Counted from the first letter of the stretch, positions 1 to 8,950 are shown. The stretch: 64,000 nucleotides of DNA from JABHGY01 sp964525185 (GCA_964525185.1 CAZGFQ010000005.1:1-64000); one strand, 5' to 3'. Program-made: numbers and translations. Notes: a model not told the origin generated them from the sequence alone.

Positions 1-88
1 AAAAAAATAATTCACATTAAATCATTTCATTCTCACTAACTTTCGGAATAACAATGTTTTATTTTAATAATAAAGGATAACCCGAATT

Positions 89-286
89 ATGCAAACAGGA
101 AAAGTAAAATTTTTTAATCGAAGTAAAAGATATGGATTCATAACAGGCGACGATGGTGTCGACTATTTTTTTCATGAGTCAGGATTGTCGGAAGGTATTT
201 ATGTCCAGGATAATGATAAAGTCGAATTTGAAGTTGAAGATGGAGATAAGGGCAAAAAAGCTGTAAACGTGTCAATTATTGATTAA
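89..286 (+). CDS. Cold-shock domain protein (CspA family)
   Basis: A single cold-shock domain of 65 residues, the normal CspA size. Such proteins bind single-stranded RNA or DNA and melt mRNA structure in the cytoplasm. Visible motifs are an RNP1-like KRYGFIT at residues 13-19 and an RNP2-like DYFFHES at 25-31. The N-terminal strand TGKVKFFN is typical. The usual RNP1 lysine-glycine pair reads Lys-Arg here. The start is supported by AAAGGAT at 72-78. The gene is transcribed alone and ends in a strong terminator at 306-331. A cold-induction role is family knowledge, not something shown by the sequence. Confidence 0.95.
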   Translation: MQTGKVKFFNRSKRYGFITGDDGVDYFFHESGLSEGIYVQDNDKVEFEVEDGDKGKKAVNVSIID

Positions 287-305
287 AAGAAATTGATCCA
301 TTAAG

Positions 306-331
306 AAACCCTCGCTAAGCGGGGGTTTTTT
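306..331 (+). terminator. Rho-independent terminator of the cold-shock gene
   Basis: A perfect 10-pair stem (306-315 with 319-328, one G-U pair) closes on a three-base TAA loop. The GC-rich core is followed directly by a run of six T at 326-331. It lies 20 bases after the cold-shock stop codon and separates that gene from the small secreted protein downstream. Confidence 0.9.
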
Positions 332-381
332 GTTCTTATGAACATGTGTAGATTTTAACAGGGAAAAGGAATATTAATTTT

Positions 382-816
382 ATGAAAACAAAAACATTAC
401 TCTTATGTGGGTTTCTTATGTCCACTATAGTGTTGGGTGGTCCAAAAACGAGATTTTCTGATCAACAAATAGCTGCATTTGTTCCAAAATATTTTGCAAG
501 AGATCATCATGCACCCACTATTTCTCGGATTCGTATTTATTCAGAAAATGGGAAAAAAGTTTTTCATTTAGAAATAGATGTGAATCGGAACCGATATGAA
601 GGACAAATGGACTACACAGTCGGGGCAATGGCAAGTTTAGCCCAATATGCAAAAATACCATTTGATACATTTATCGTTATCCTGCATCCAAGCCTTCGCG
701 ATTTAGATTCTGAACTTTTAGAAGCAAATGCAACATGCTCCATTAATTATTTTGTAAGGCAAAAAATGGATTATGATAAATGGATGAAAAATTGCACTAA
801 AATAACACCTGTATAA
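382..816 (+). CDS. Secreted protein of unknown function
   Basis: A 144-residue protein I do not recognise. Residues 1-19 form a signal peptide (Lys-rich start, then LLLCGFLMSTIVLG), so the product is probably periplasmic or outer-membrane associated. The mature part is mixed alpha/beta in look and has two late cysteines (C-S-I-N and N-C-T). There are no known catalytic motifs. AAAAGGA just upstream gives a good ribosome binding site for the ATG at 382. It may be co-transcribed with the YggT gene, 22 bases downstream. Confidence 0.75.
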   Translation: MKTKTLLLCGFLMSTIVLGGPKTRFSDQQIAAFVPKYFARDHHAPTISRIRIYSENGKKVFHLEIDVNRNRYEGQMDYTVGAMASLAQYAKIPFDTFIVILHPSLRDLDSELLEANATCSINYFVRQKMDYDKWMKNCTKITPV

Positions 817-838
817 TGCTCTAACTAAAAGCCTAATT

Positions 839-1096
839 ATGAATTTCTTACTTTACACAATTATTGATACCGGATTTAACATTTTACAACTTTTCCTATT
901 GGCGCGCGTTATATTGAGTTGGTTTCCACATGATCCTTATAATCAAATTATACATTTTATTTACTCAATTACAGAGCCCATGATGAGACCCATTAGAGAC
1001 ATCTTTCCAATGGCAATGGGTGGGGTGGACTTTTCGCCCATTATTGTCTTTTTCTTAATTGGCTTATTAAAGAAAATTCTTTTATCAGTCGTTTAA
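839..1096 (+). CDS. YggT family inner-membrane protein
   Basis: An 85-residue, two-helix integral membrane protein of the YggT family. The family hallmarks are visible: RVILSWFP at residues 23-30, the loop PMMRPIRDIFP at 47-57, and GGVDFSPIIVFFLI at 61-74 leading the second helix. YggT proteins are often found near cell-division or osmotic-adaptation genes, but their biochemical role is poorly defined. Here the neighbour is an unknown secreted protein upstream, and the gene converges on the PfkB fusion with only four bases between stops. Confidence 0.9.
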   Translation: MNFLLYTIIDTGFNILQLFLLARVILSWFPHDPYNQIIHFIYSITEPMMRPIRDIFPMAMGGVDFSPIIVFFLIGLLKKILLSVV

Positions 1097-1100
1097 AATT

Positions 1101-2888
1101 TTAATAAAAAGAAGTCCGTATCACCGGCTGAAAATACTCTTTCCTGTGAGCACAGACGGGGTCAGCTCCACAAGATGAACAATCTGGATCTGTCATTTCT
1201 GGGCATCTTTTTCTCGACATAAAGAAAAACCAATCGACGGCACCCATGGATCGTCCTGACAATTCAGGGAGCACATCAACTGCTTGAAAAATTGTGTGTC
1301 GAATATCCCATTCATCTTCGGGTGCTACTAATTGTCGATTCATGATTTTTCTTTCTAATTCACGATCCAGAATATCTACAAGTCCCAATCTTAAACTTCC
1401 ACGCATGCAATGGTAATCAACCACAGGCGGTAATGATTCATTAGATCCAAAATAAAATAATCTTTCCGGTCGTTGCTCGAGAATCAGGGCTAGTAAAGCA
1501 CTTTTTTTCCGTAAAGGATCTTCTCGATATCCACCAATTTTATCTAACATTTCCAGAAAAGTTTTTAAAGGAGTTTTGGATAATAATGCTTGATTTACCA
1601 CGTCAGTTGGTGTCCAGCCTAATTCTAACATGGACTTTCCATAAGTGTGGGCAAAATCTAAATGGAGTTGGATTGCAGGCATAACATCAATCCCATTATC
1701 CGAACGAAATAGGTTTTGCATATCATCCAAAGATTGATTTGCTTGTCTTTCAGGCGAAAAGAATTCTGGGTCAGAATCTAATCTTTTTGTATAAGCCTGA
1801 AATAAATAAAATGCCCCTTTAAGTTCATCACCACCAATCGTATTAATTAACGGTTTATGATAGTATCCATCTTTATGGGACCAAAAACTGAATTGTTGTA
1901 AAGTAGTAACAAAAAAATAATCAATGGTTAATGGATGTCCTTTTGGTGGAAGGGACGAATCTATAAAAGGAAATGCTTCTGCATCAGGTACTTCAGAAAT
2001 AAGAGATGCGATTTTATGTAATTGGTCATGATTAATGACAACCCGCGGTTTTGAGTTATTGTTAACAGGATGTTGGTTTTTTAACAATTTTTCAGGTCCA
2101 ATACCACCAATCATAAATGAAGCCAGACGTACACCGGCTTGTGCAGCGAATACCGGGTGAAATCCTTGAGCAATTTTGGCTAATGTAGATCCGCAAAATG
2201 TATCTCCTGCTCCCGTTGGATCAATCATTGACGTTTTCGGTGATGGGACTGATGATTCATGATTTCCTTGGTAAATCTTAGCTCCATTTCTTCCTTGAGT
2301 TATGAAAATAAGTTTCCCGGATGAAAAAGTTGAATTATTCTCATATTTCTGTAATAAATCATTTTCAATATGATTTATGAAAAATATATCGGATTCATTT
2401 TTTACATCTATCACATCATGTGGGTTAGATTCAATAATAGGCAGGGCAGTGCCCGTTGAAATGCACTTTGCGCCACGAATTCTGCACGATTTAATAAATG
2501 ATAATTGTTGTTTTGCGTTACCCAACGGGACAATATGTACTAAATCAAACATACTTAAATCTTGTGGTAAATCATCACATTTTAACTCTTTTTCAGCACC
2601 AAAGAATGAATGGTTGTACACAGTTTTATTTTCACATTGAATGATTTCAAATCGTGGAAGCTGTTCTTTGGAAATTGGAGGCCCAATCCATTCTATGATA
2701 TCATTTATAAAGGATAATTCAGGTGGAATGGTTTTCGGTTTTGGTGCAAATAGGGTTGCACTTGCACCAGAACGAATGGCACCTAATGCTGTATAAAGTC
2801 CGGCTCCACCAGGTGATGGATGTAATTCATCATTAATAGTCAATTTATCTAATGATGGAGAGCCAATAATAAAAAGTTTATGTTTCAT
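1101..2888 (-). CDS. PfkB-family nucleoside kinase fused to a queuosine-salvage (Qng1/DUF2419-like) domain
   Basis: A 595-residue two-domain protein. Residues 1-275 are a ribokinase/PfkB sugar or nucleoside kinase: the N-terminal PSPGGAGLYTA segment (25-34) and the catalytic signature DPTGAGDTF (223-231, Asp229 as base). Residues about 280-595 match, from memory, the order of conserved blocks in the queuosine-salvage family: FFVTTLQQFSFW (325-336), MQNLFRSD (390-397), DYHCMRG (491-497) and VDWFFFM (551-557). Qng1 releases queuine from queuosine 5'-monophosphate (established). A fused nucleoside kinase would supply that monophosphate (inference). Four cysteines at 562, 570, 573 and 579 (C-X7-C-X2-C-X5-C) resemble the iron-sulfur loop of endonuclease III. 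It is monocistronic, the only minus-strand gene in the first 13 kb, and has no clear ribosome binding site. Kinase call firm; C-terminal call fairly firm. Confidence 0.75.
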   Translation of the reverse strand: MKHKLFIIGSPSLDKLTINDELHPSPGGAGLYTALGAIRSGASATLFAPKPKTIPPELSFINDIIEWIGPPISKEQLPRFEIIQCENKTVYNHSFFGAEKELKCDDLPQDLSMFDLVHIVPLGNAKQQLSFIKSCRIRGAKCISTGTALPIIESNPHDVIDVKNESDIFFINHIENDLLQKYENNSTFSSGKLIFITQGRNGAKIYQGNHESSVPSPKTSMIDPTGAGDTFCGSTLAKIAQGFHPVFAAQAGVRLASFMIGGIGPEKLLKNQHPVNNNSKPRVVINHDQLHKIASLISEVPDAEAFPFIDSSLPPKGHPLTIDYFFVTTLQQFSFWSHKDGYYHKPLINTIGGDELKGAFYLFQAYTKRLDSDPEFFSPERQANQSLDDMQNLFRSDNGIDVMPAIQLHLDFAHTYGKSMLELGWTPTDVVNQALLSKTPLKTFLEMLDKIGGYREDPLRKKSALLALILEQRPERLFYFGSNESLPPVVDYHCMRGSLRLGLVDILDRELERKIMNRQLVAPEDEWDIRHTIFQAVDVLPELSGRSMGAVDWFFFMSRKRCPEMTDPDCSSCGADPVCAHRKEYFQPVIRTSFY

Positions 2889-2974
2889 TTTAGTCCGAAA
2901 AATTAATAATGTATTCCATTAATTTACTAAATTAAGATTAACATACACGGTTGAATAGAGAGAAAAACGAATTA

Positions 2975-4924
2975 ATGAAACAATTTATATATTTAGGATT
3001 CTTTTTAAGTGGAATCCTTGTAGGGCAAGTGGATAAATCTTTAGAATTTTGTTCAAGGAAAAATTCATTAGCAAAATGGTTATCGGAAGAAAATAGTATG
3101 ACTGATAATCAAGAACGAATAGATGTGACTTATTACGATTTATATTTTAAAATATATCCTGAGGATGAATCCATCAATGGACGAACAATTGTAAAAGCAA
3201 CGGTAGTTGACTCTGGGTTAACGGCTATTGATTTGGATTTAAAAGATGGATATGATATTGATAGCGTTCTAGTCAACGGTCAACCTGCAGATTATACCTA
3301 TTCTTCAGATGTATTATCCATTCTCCTTTCCATGGTAGAACCGCCCGGAATTGGGACAGAATTAGAAGCAATCGTTGGTTATCATGGAGATCCACAGAGT
3401 TATGATTTTGGGTCATTTTCATTCGATAGTCACCAAGGAGAAGATCTAATATGGACATTGTCAGAACCTTATGGTGCTCGAGGGTGGTGGCCCTGCAAAG
3501 ATGACCCTAGTGATAAACCAGATTCCGTTGATATTGTTGTAAACGTTCCAGACAATATGATTGTGGCGTCAAATGGGCTATTGGTTTCAGAAGTGACAAA
3601 TCCACATGGGAGAAAAACATTTCATTGGCATGAGTCATATCCCATCGCTACATATCTTGTATCTTTAGCAATTTATCCCTACCAATATTTTGAAGATACG
3701 TATATAAATGCGGAAGGAGATTCTTTGCCATTGACATATTATGTTTTCCCAGATCATTATGGTTCTTTATACAATAATTATATGGAAACCAAAGATATGA
3801 TTGGCGCTTTCGAAGAATCCTTTGGACCTTATCCCTTTTTTGGTGAAAAATATGGACATGCCGAATTTGGATGGGGTGGAGGCATGGAACATCAAACCTT
3901 ATCTAGTATGGGAGGATGGAGTGATTGGCTTATTGCCCATGAATTAGCTCATCAATGGTGGGGAGATATGATTACGTGTGCTGATTTTCATCATATTTGG
4001 TTAAATGAAGGATTTGCCCGTTATGGTGAAGCATTATGGGCAGAATATGATGAAGGGATAGATGCTTATCATACATATTGGGCAAATCATGCTTTTTATG
4101 GTGGTGGAACAATCTTTGTAGAAAATGCCACATCCGTTTCTGAAATATTTAATGGACAATTAACCTATAATAAAGCAGGCTGGGTTTTACATATGCTAAG
4201 ACATGTGGTGGGAGATAATGTCTTTTTTGACATGTTAAAAGCCTATGGAAATAATGATAGTTTAAAATATGCATCTGCCACTACAGAAGATTTTCGTGAT
4301 GTGTGCGAAGAATTTACAGGATTAGAGTTGGATGATTTTTTTAATCAATGGATATATGGTGAAAGATATCCCCGGTACAGAGTTATTTATGATACATCGC
4401 CAGAAAATGTACTTTCTGTCCAAGTCAATCAAATCCAATCTTGGCAATTATTTCATATGCCGGTGGATATTCGAATAACGACACCGGACTCAGTATATAA
4501 TTATTTTGTGGATCAAGATGGGGAATCAACAGTATTTCTATTTGAAATTCCAGATTCTGAACCCATTTTAAATGTTGAGCTAGATCCAGACAATTGGATT
4601 TTAAAATCTGTTGAAGTCATGGAATTAGGACAAGAACCACCACTTCCTGGAACATTTACATTAGATGCACCTTATCCAAATCCATTTAATGGTCGTGTTA
4701 ATATACCGTTCACAATAGGATATGATTCGGACTTAACTTTTTCTATACAAAATATAATGGGACAGACTGTATGGAATAAGAAGGCATTCTACCCCACAGG
4801 AAACCATATTTTAAATTGGCAAGGAAGAAGGACAAATGGAACAGAATTACCTTCAGGACTTTATTTTTTCACATTGCAGTCTTCGGAAAAAAGTCTACGC
4901 CAAAAAATCCTTTACCTGAAATAA
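2975..4924 (+). CDS. Secreted M1 family metallopeptidase with type IX-like sorting tail
   Basis: A 649-residue zinc aminopeptidase of the gluzincin M1 family. The zinc motif HELAH is at residues 322-326 with the third ligand Glu345 in WLNEGFARYGE. The exopeptidase loop reads GGGMEH (301-306) instead of the classical GAMEN. Residues 1-18 are a signal peptide. I chose the ATG at 2975; an in-frame TTG at 2951 would only add eight polar residues in front of that signal. The last 91 residues (PYPNPFNG ... LPSGLYFF) form the FlgD/type IX sorting domain, so the enzyme is probably exported and attached to the cell surface. It probably trims peptides for uptake. MscS follows 21 bases downstream. Confidence 0.92.
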   Translation: MKQFIYLGFFLSGILVGQVDKSLEFCSRKNSLAKWLSEENSMTDNQERIDVTYYDLYFKIYPEDESINGRTIVKATVVDSGLTAIDLDLKDGYDIDSVLVNGQPADYTYSSDVLSILLSMVEPPGIGTELEAIVGYHGDPQSYDFGSFSFDSHQGEDLIWTLSEPYGARGWWPCKDDPSDKPDSVDIVVNVPDNMIVASNGLLVSEVTNPHGRKTFHWHESYPIATYLVSLAIYPYQYFEDTYINAEGDSLPLTYYVFPDHYGSLYNNYMETKDMIGAFEESFGPYPFFGEKYGHAEFGWGGGMEHQTLSSMGGWSDWLIAHELAHQWWGDMITCADFHHIWLNEGFARYGEALWAEYDEGIDAYHTYWANHAFYGGGTIFVENATSVSEIFNGQLTYNKAGWVLHMLRHVVGDNVFFDMLKAYGNNDSLKYASATTEDFRDVCEEFTGLELDDFFNQWIYGERYPRYRVIYDTSPENVLSVQVNQIQSWQLFHMPVDIRITTPDSVYNYFVDQDGESTVFLFEIPDSEPILNVELDPDNWILKSVEVMELGQEPPLPGTFTLDAPYPNPFNGRVNIPFTIGYDSDLTFSIQNIMGQTVWNKKAFYPTGNHILNWQGRRTNGTELPSGLYFFTLQSSEKSLRQKILYLK

Positions 4925-4945
4925 TCCATAAATTCAATTAACTTT

Positions 4946-5992
4946 ATGACTATGTTAAATCAAATACCTAAAGAACTCATGGTGTGGGCTATTCCCATAG
5001 GGATTATTGTCCTTGGTGTCATCTTGGGTTGGATATTCAAACAATTTATTCACGCTCAATTAATTAAAATGTCCAAGAAAACAGATTGGCAGGGGGATGA
5101 TGTCATTATTCATTCTGTGGAATCCCAAATTATTTTTTGGTTTTTCTTGGGTTCCTTAGCTGTTGCAGCACGAGGGTTAAATCTAGACCCAACCATGAGT
5201 GAATATTTATCACGCTTTATCCTTGTTGGGCTCATCTTCTCTATCACTGTATCTGCAAGTAAAATGGTGGTTGGTTTATTTGATCTATGGACATCCAAAC
5301 AAGATGGAGGCCTTCCATCCACAACCATGTTTGTCAATATAGTTCGTATAACAATCTATGTGGTAGGATCACTCATTATATTGGACACATTAAAAATATC
5401 GATTGCACCAATGTTAACCGCTTTAGGTGTGGGGGGGTTGGCAGTTTCTTTAGCATTAAAAGATACACTGACTGATGTATTTGCAGGATTACATATTCTC
5501 CTAAGCCAGAAAGTTAAAATTGGAGATTTCATAGAAATGGAATCTGGGCAAATGGGATATATTACCAATATTACTTGGCGAAATACGACCATGCTCCAGA
5601 GAGCAAATAATGTTTTCACCATCCCCAATACAAAATTATCGAATGCGATCATTAAAAACTATGATACAGGCGATCCAAGTTTTTCGGTTAAAATTCCAAT
5701 TGGAGTATCGTATGATAGTGATTTAGACCACGTAATGCGGGTGACGATGGAAGTGGCAGATAATGTTCATAAAGAAATGGAAGAAACAGCAAAAGATTAT
5801 GAACCTGCTATTCGTTTTCGTGGTTTTGGTGAATCAAGTATTGATTTAATGGTTTATTTCCGTGGTAAAAAATATGGAGATCAAAATCCAATTATTCATG
5901 AATTTGTAAAAAGAATCCACGAAAGATATACAAAAGAAAATATTGATATTCCTTTTCCAATTCGTACATTAATTCAAAAAGAATCAGAATGA
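4946..5992 (+). CDS. MscS family mechanosensitive channel
   Basis: A 348-residue small-conductance mechanosensitive channel that would vent solutes on hypo-osmotic shock. Five hydrophobic segments are seen at about 12-32, 60-76, 88-110, 128-148 and the pore-lining helix at 155-172 (ALGVGGLAVSLALKD), two more than E. coli MscS. The beta domain follows with VKIGDFIE (190-197) and the conserved IPNTKLSNAIIKNY. The C-terminal alpha/beta vestibule is complete. It overlaps the DUF423 gene by four bases (ATGA), so the two are translationally coupled. Confidence 0.93.
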   Translation: MTMLNQIPKELMVWAIPIGIIVLGVILGWIFKQFIHAQLIKMSKKTDWQGDDVIIHSVESQIIFWFFLGSLAVAARGLNLDPTMSEYLSRFILVGLIFSITVSASKMVVGLFDLWTSKQDGGLPSTTMFVNIVRITIYVVGSLIILDTLKISIAPMLTALGVGGLAVSLALKDTLTDVFAGLHILLSQKVKIGDFIEMESGQMGYITNITWRNTTMLQRANNVFTIPNTKLSNAIIKNYDTGDPSFSVKIPIGVSYDSDLDHVMRVTMEVADNVHKEMEETAKDYEPAIRFRGFGESSIDLMVYFRGKKYGDQNPIIHEFVKRIHERYTKENIDIPFPIRTLIQKESE

Positions 5993-6360
5993 AATTAGCA
6001 CTTGTTTCTGGATCTCTGTTTATGGCATTAGCTGTGGCCTTTGGTGCATTTGGCGCCCATGGACTAAAAGAGATGGTCCCACCCTCAGATATATTAATAT
6101 TTGAAAAAGCGGTTCGATATCATTTCTGGCATGCCTTAGCATTGTTGGTTCTTGGAGCCATTGGATTTCATGTTTCTCACGACCTTCTAAATATTCCCAT
6201 TTTCTTAATTATGTTTGGAATAATATTTTTCTCAGGTTCACTCTATATGTTGGTGATAACAAATACACGATGGTTAGGAGCTGTAACACCTTTCGGTGGC
6301 ACGGCACTCATAGTTGCATGGATTTGGTTAACGTATAACTTCTATAACGGATTAAAGTAA
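5989..6360 (+). CDS. DUF423 family membrane protein
   Basis: A 123-residue protein with four predicted membrane helices. The family hallmark is the N-terminal GAFGAHGLKE (residues 20-29), followed by FEKAVRYHFWHALAL and a third helix with SGSLY. DUF423 proteins (YwdK/YgdD type) are common in bacteria, but no reaction is established. It overlaps MscS upstream by four bases and dUTPase downstream by one base. The context is a small mixed operon and does not define a function. Confidence 0.92.
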   Translation: MKLALVSGSLFMALAVAFGAFGAHGLKEMVPPSDILIFEKAVRYHFWHALALLVLGAIGFHVSHDLLNIPIFLIMFGIIFFSGSLYMLVITNTRWLGAVTPFGGTALIVAWIWLTYNFYNGLK

Positions 6361-6797
6361 TGCATATAAAAATAAAACCATTTTCAGAAGATGTTAAAAA
6401 AATGTATGATAATCATGGACACTTTCATGATGGTGATGCTGGATTAGATTTGTTTGTCATTAAAGAACAACTTATTGAAGCAGGTGAATCCACCTTAATT
6501 CATTTGGAAATCGCATGTGAAAATATAGATGGTAAACCTTATCTACTTATGCCAAGATCGAGTATTGCCAAAACCCCATTACGGTTAAGTAATTCTATTG
6601 GTTTAATTGATGCTGGTTACCGTGGTGAAATAATGGCTGCAGTTGATAATATTAAAACTGAACCTATAACCGTGACACCTGGGCAGAGATTATTTCAATT
6701 AGTTGCCATGGATGGAAGTCCCATTCATTTTGAATTATCTGATGATTTATCTGACACCAGTCGTGGTAAAGGTGGGTTTGGGAGTACTGGCGCTTAA
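6360..6797 (+). CDS. dut: dUTP diphosphatase
   Basis: A 145-residue trimeric-type dUTPase that hydrolyses dUTP to dUMP and pyrophosphate, keeping uracil out of DNA. All five family motifs are present: DAGLDLF (26-32), MPRSSIAK (64-71), GLIDAGYRGE with catalytic Asp85 (81-90), GQRLFQLV (108-115) and the C-terminal P-loop-like RGKGGFGSTG (135-144). The ATG overlaps the last base of the DUF423 stop. Motif 2 carries a longer TPLRLSNSIG stretch, as in some dUTPases of eukaryotic or viral type. It is the last gene of the MscS operon. Confidence 0.94.
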   Translation: MHIKIKPFSEDVKKMYDNHGHFHDGDAGLDLFVIKEQLIEAGESTLIHLEIACENIDGKPYLLMPRSSIAKTPLRLSNSIGLIDAGYRGEIMAAVDNIKTEPITVTPGQRLFQLVAMDGSPIHFELSDDLSDTSRGKGGFGSTGA

Positions 6798-6924
6798 TTA
6801 TATTCTGTCAAATTGACTTATATTTATTTATAATCATTCATATAGGTTTATATTTAGAAATGGTACGATTATTGCTTTTAAACGTCATATGGGATATTTG
6901 AAACCCAATATTAACATTGTAAAC

Positions 6925-6953
6925 TTGCCACCGTTTTGAGTGGGAATTTTAAA
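6925..6953 (+). promoter_or_regulatory. Possible groESL promoter
   Basis: TTGCCA at 6925-6930 and TTTAAA at 6948-6953 are 17 bases apart, a plausible housekeeping promoter about 40 bases before groES. The 196-base gap in front of groES holds no CIRCE inverted repeat and no clear sigma-32 pair, so heat control must work differently or be absent. A perfect 7-base palindrome around GAATTTTAAAAATTC overlaps the -10 side. Confidence 0.3.
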
Positions 6954-6993
6954 AATTCAAATTTCAATAAATAGAAAATAAGGAGTATAACTG

Positions 6994-7284
6994 ATGAGTC
7001 TCAGTTTAAAACCATTAGATGATCGAGTAGTTGTTGAAGCTGCAGCCGCAGAAGAAACATCCACTGGTGGAATCATTCTACCTGATACAGCACAAGAAAA
7101 GCCACAACAAGGTACTATTGTTGCTGTCGGTCCAGGAAAAGTAAGCGATAGCGGTACACGCGTCGATATGACAGTGAACGAAGGTGATAAAGTGTTGTAC
7201 GGAAAATATTCTGGTACAGAAGTAACCTTTGATGGAAATGAATATATGATTATGCGCGAAAGCGACATATTGGCTATAATTTAA
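6994..7284 (+). CDS. groES: Co-chaperonin GroES
   Basis: The 96-residue chaperonin-10 lid that caps the GroEL cavity during ATP-driven folding. The start LKPLDDRVVVE, the mobile loop EETSTGGIILPDTA (residues 20-33) and the closing YGKYSGTEV segment are all standard. AAGGAG lies a few bases upstream of the ATG. It is followed after 15 bases by groEL in the usual operon. Length is normal and no residue looks unusual. Confidence 0.98.
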   Translation: MSLSLKPLDDRVVVEAAAAEETSTGGIILPDTAQEKPQQGTIVAVGPGKVSDSGTRVDMTVNEGDKVLYGKYSGTEVTFDGNEYMIMRESDILAII

Positions 7285-7299
7285 GAGAGGATATTAACC

Positions 7300-8934
7300 A
7301 TGGCTAAACAAATAGAATATGGTCTTGATGCAAGAAGTCAACTAAAAAAAGGTGTTGATCATCTTGCAAATGCCGTAAAAGTGACATTAGGTCCAAAAGG
7401 ACGTAATGTTGTAATTGAAAAGAAATTCGGTGCTCCAACTATTACAAAAGATGGTGTAACGGTTGCGAAAGAAATCGATTTAGAAAACAAACTAGAAAAT
7501 GTAGGTGCACAAATGGTGCGTGAAGTTGCTTCTAAAACATCAGATATTGCTGGTGATGGAACAACGACTGCGACTGTTTTAGCACAATCCATCATTGAAG
7601 AAGGAATTAAAAATGTTACAGCGGGTGCAAATCCAATGTCCATTAAGCGTGGGATTGATGCCGCAAAAGATGTTGTAATAGAAGCCATTGGCGGTCAATC
7701 TAAAAATCTTCCTGATTCAACACAAATTGCTCAAGTAGCTACTATTTCAGCAAATGATGATAGTGAAATTGGATCAAAAATTGCTGAAGCAATGGAAAAA
7801 GTTGGAAAAGATGGTGTTATTACAGTTGAAGAAAGTAAAACTGCTGAAACGTTCCTAGAATTTGTTGAAGGTATGCAGTTTGATCGTGGGTATTTATCTC
7901 CATATTTTGTAACAAATACAGAATCTATGGATGCTGAAATGGATGACCCATACATTTTGATTCACGATAAGAAAATCAGCAATATGAAAGATTTATTGCC
8001 CATTCTTGAAAAAGTGGTTCAAACTGGAAAGCAAATTGTATTAATTGCAGAAGATGTAGATGGTGAAGCTTTGGCAACATTAGTTGTAAATAAACTTCGT
8101 GGTACATTTAAAGTATTAGCGGTTAAAGCACCAGGATTTGGTGATCGTCGTAAAGCAATGTTAGAAGATATTGCAGTTTTAACTGGCGGTACAGTTATTT
8201 CAGAAGATGCAGGCTATAAGCTTGAAAATGCTACTTTAGAATATCTTGGAACAGCAAAACGTGTTGCTAGTGACAAAGATAATACTACTATTGTAAGTGG
8301 TGGCGGTGAAACAGAAGCCATTAAAGCTCGTATTAATGAAATTAAAGTTCAAATTGATAAAACATCATCTGATTATGATCGAGAAAAGCTACAAGAACGT
8401 TTAGCTAAACTTTCTGGTGGTGTCGCTGTTATTAATGTTGGTGCGGCAACTGAAGTTGAAATGAAAGAAAAGAAAGCTCGCGTTGAAGATGCTCTACACG
8501 CAACACGTGCCGCAGTTGAAGAAGGGATTGTCCCAGGCGGTGGTGTAGCTTTATTAAGATCTATTCCGGCTTTAGATAATGTAGATGTTCCAACAGACCA
8601 ACAAATTGGTGTTGACATATTACGCAGAGCATTAGAAGGACCTATTCGTCAGATAACTGAAAATGCAGGTCTTGAGGCTTCAATCATTGTGCAAAATATC
8701 AAAGATGGAAAAGATGATTATGGTTATGATGCTCGTAATGATGAATATGTAAACATGTTTGAAGCAGGTATCATAGATCCAGCAAAAGTCACACGTGTGG
8801 CCGTTGAAAATGCTGCATCTATTTCTGGTTTATTGCTCACAACCGAAGCTGCAATAACTGAAATCCCTGAACCTGAAGCTCCAATGCCACCAATGGGTGA
8901 CCCTGGAATGGGCGGTATGGGCGGAATGATGTAA
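7300..8934 (+). CDS. groL: Chaperonin GroEL
   Basis: A 544-residue chaperonin-60 that folds proteins in the cytoplasm with GroES. Visible signatures are VTLGPKGRNV (28-37), the ATP-binding GDGTTTATVLA (about 85-95) and AAVEEGIVPGGG (about 403-414). The C-terminus carries the flexible Gly-Met tail (GMGGMGGMM). Its ribosome binding site is AGAGAGG. A strong terminator follows at 8951-8988, so groES-groEL is a closed two-gene unit. Confidence 0.98.
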   Translation: MAKQIEYGLDARSQLKKGVDHLANAVKVTLGPKGRNVVIEKKFGAPTITKDGVTVAKEIDLENKLENVGAQMVREVASKTSDIAGDGTTTATVLAQSIIEEGIKNVTAGANPMSIKRGIDAAKDVVIEAIGGQSKNLPDSTQIAQVATISANDDSEIGSKIAEAMEKVGKDGVITVEESKTAETFLEFVEGMQFDRGYLSPYFVTNTESMDAEMDDPYILIHDKKISNMKDLLPILEKVVQTGKQIVLIAEDVDGEALATLVVNKLRGTFKVLAVKAPGFGDRRKAMLEDIAVLTGGTVISEDAGYKLENATLEYLGTAKRVASDKDNTTIVSGGGETEAIKARINEIKVQIDKTSSDYDREKLQERLAKLSGGVAVINVGAATEVEMKEKKARVEDALHATRAAVEEGIVPGGGVALLRSIPALDNVDVPTDQQIGVDILRRALEGPIRQITENAGLEASIIVQNIKDGKDDYGYDARNDEYVNMFEAGIIDPAKVTRVAVENAASISGLLLTTEAAITEIPEPEAPMPPMGDPGMGGMGGMM

Positions 8935-8950
8935 TTTCATCCAAATGAAT

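Noticed and set aside
2377..2640. Plus-strand reading frame inside the PfkB fusion gene
   Set aside because: Antisense to a clearly conserved kinase domain; no ribosome binding site and no recognisable domain.
6798..6993. CIRCE or sigma-32 heat-shock element before groES
   Set aside because: No TTAGCACTC/GAGTGCTAA pair and no CTTGAA-CCCCAT pair; only a weak housekeeping promoter fits.
7359..8618. Several minus-strand frames across groEL
   Set aside because: They are serine- and isoleucine-rich shadows of the chaperonin codons and have no family resemblance.
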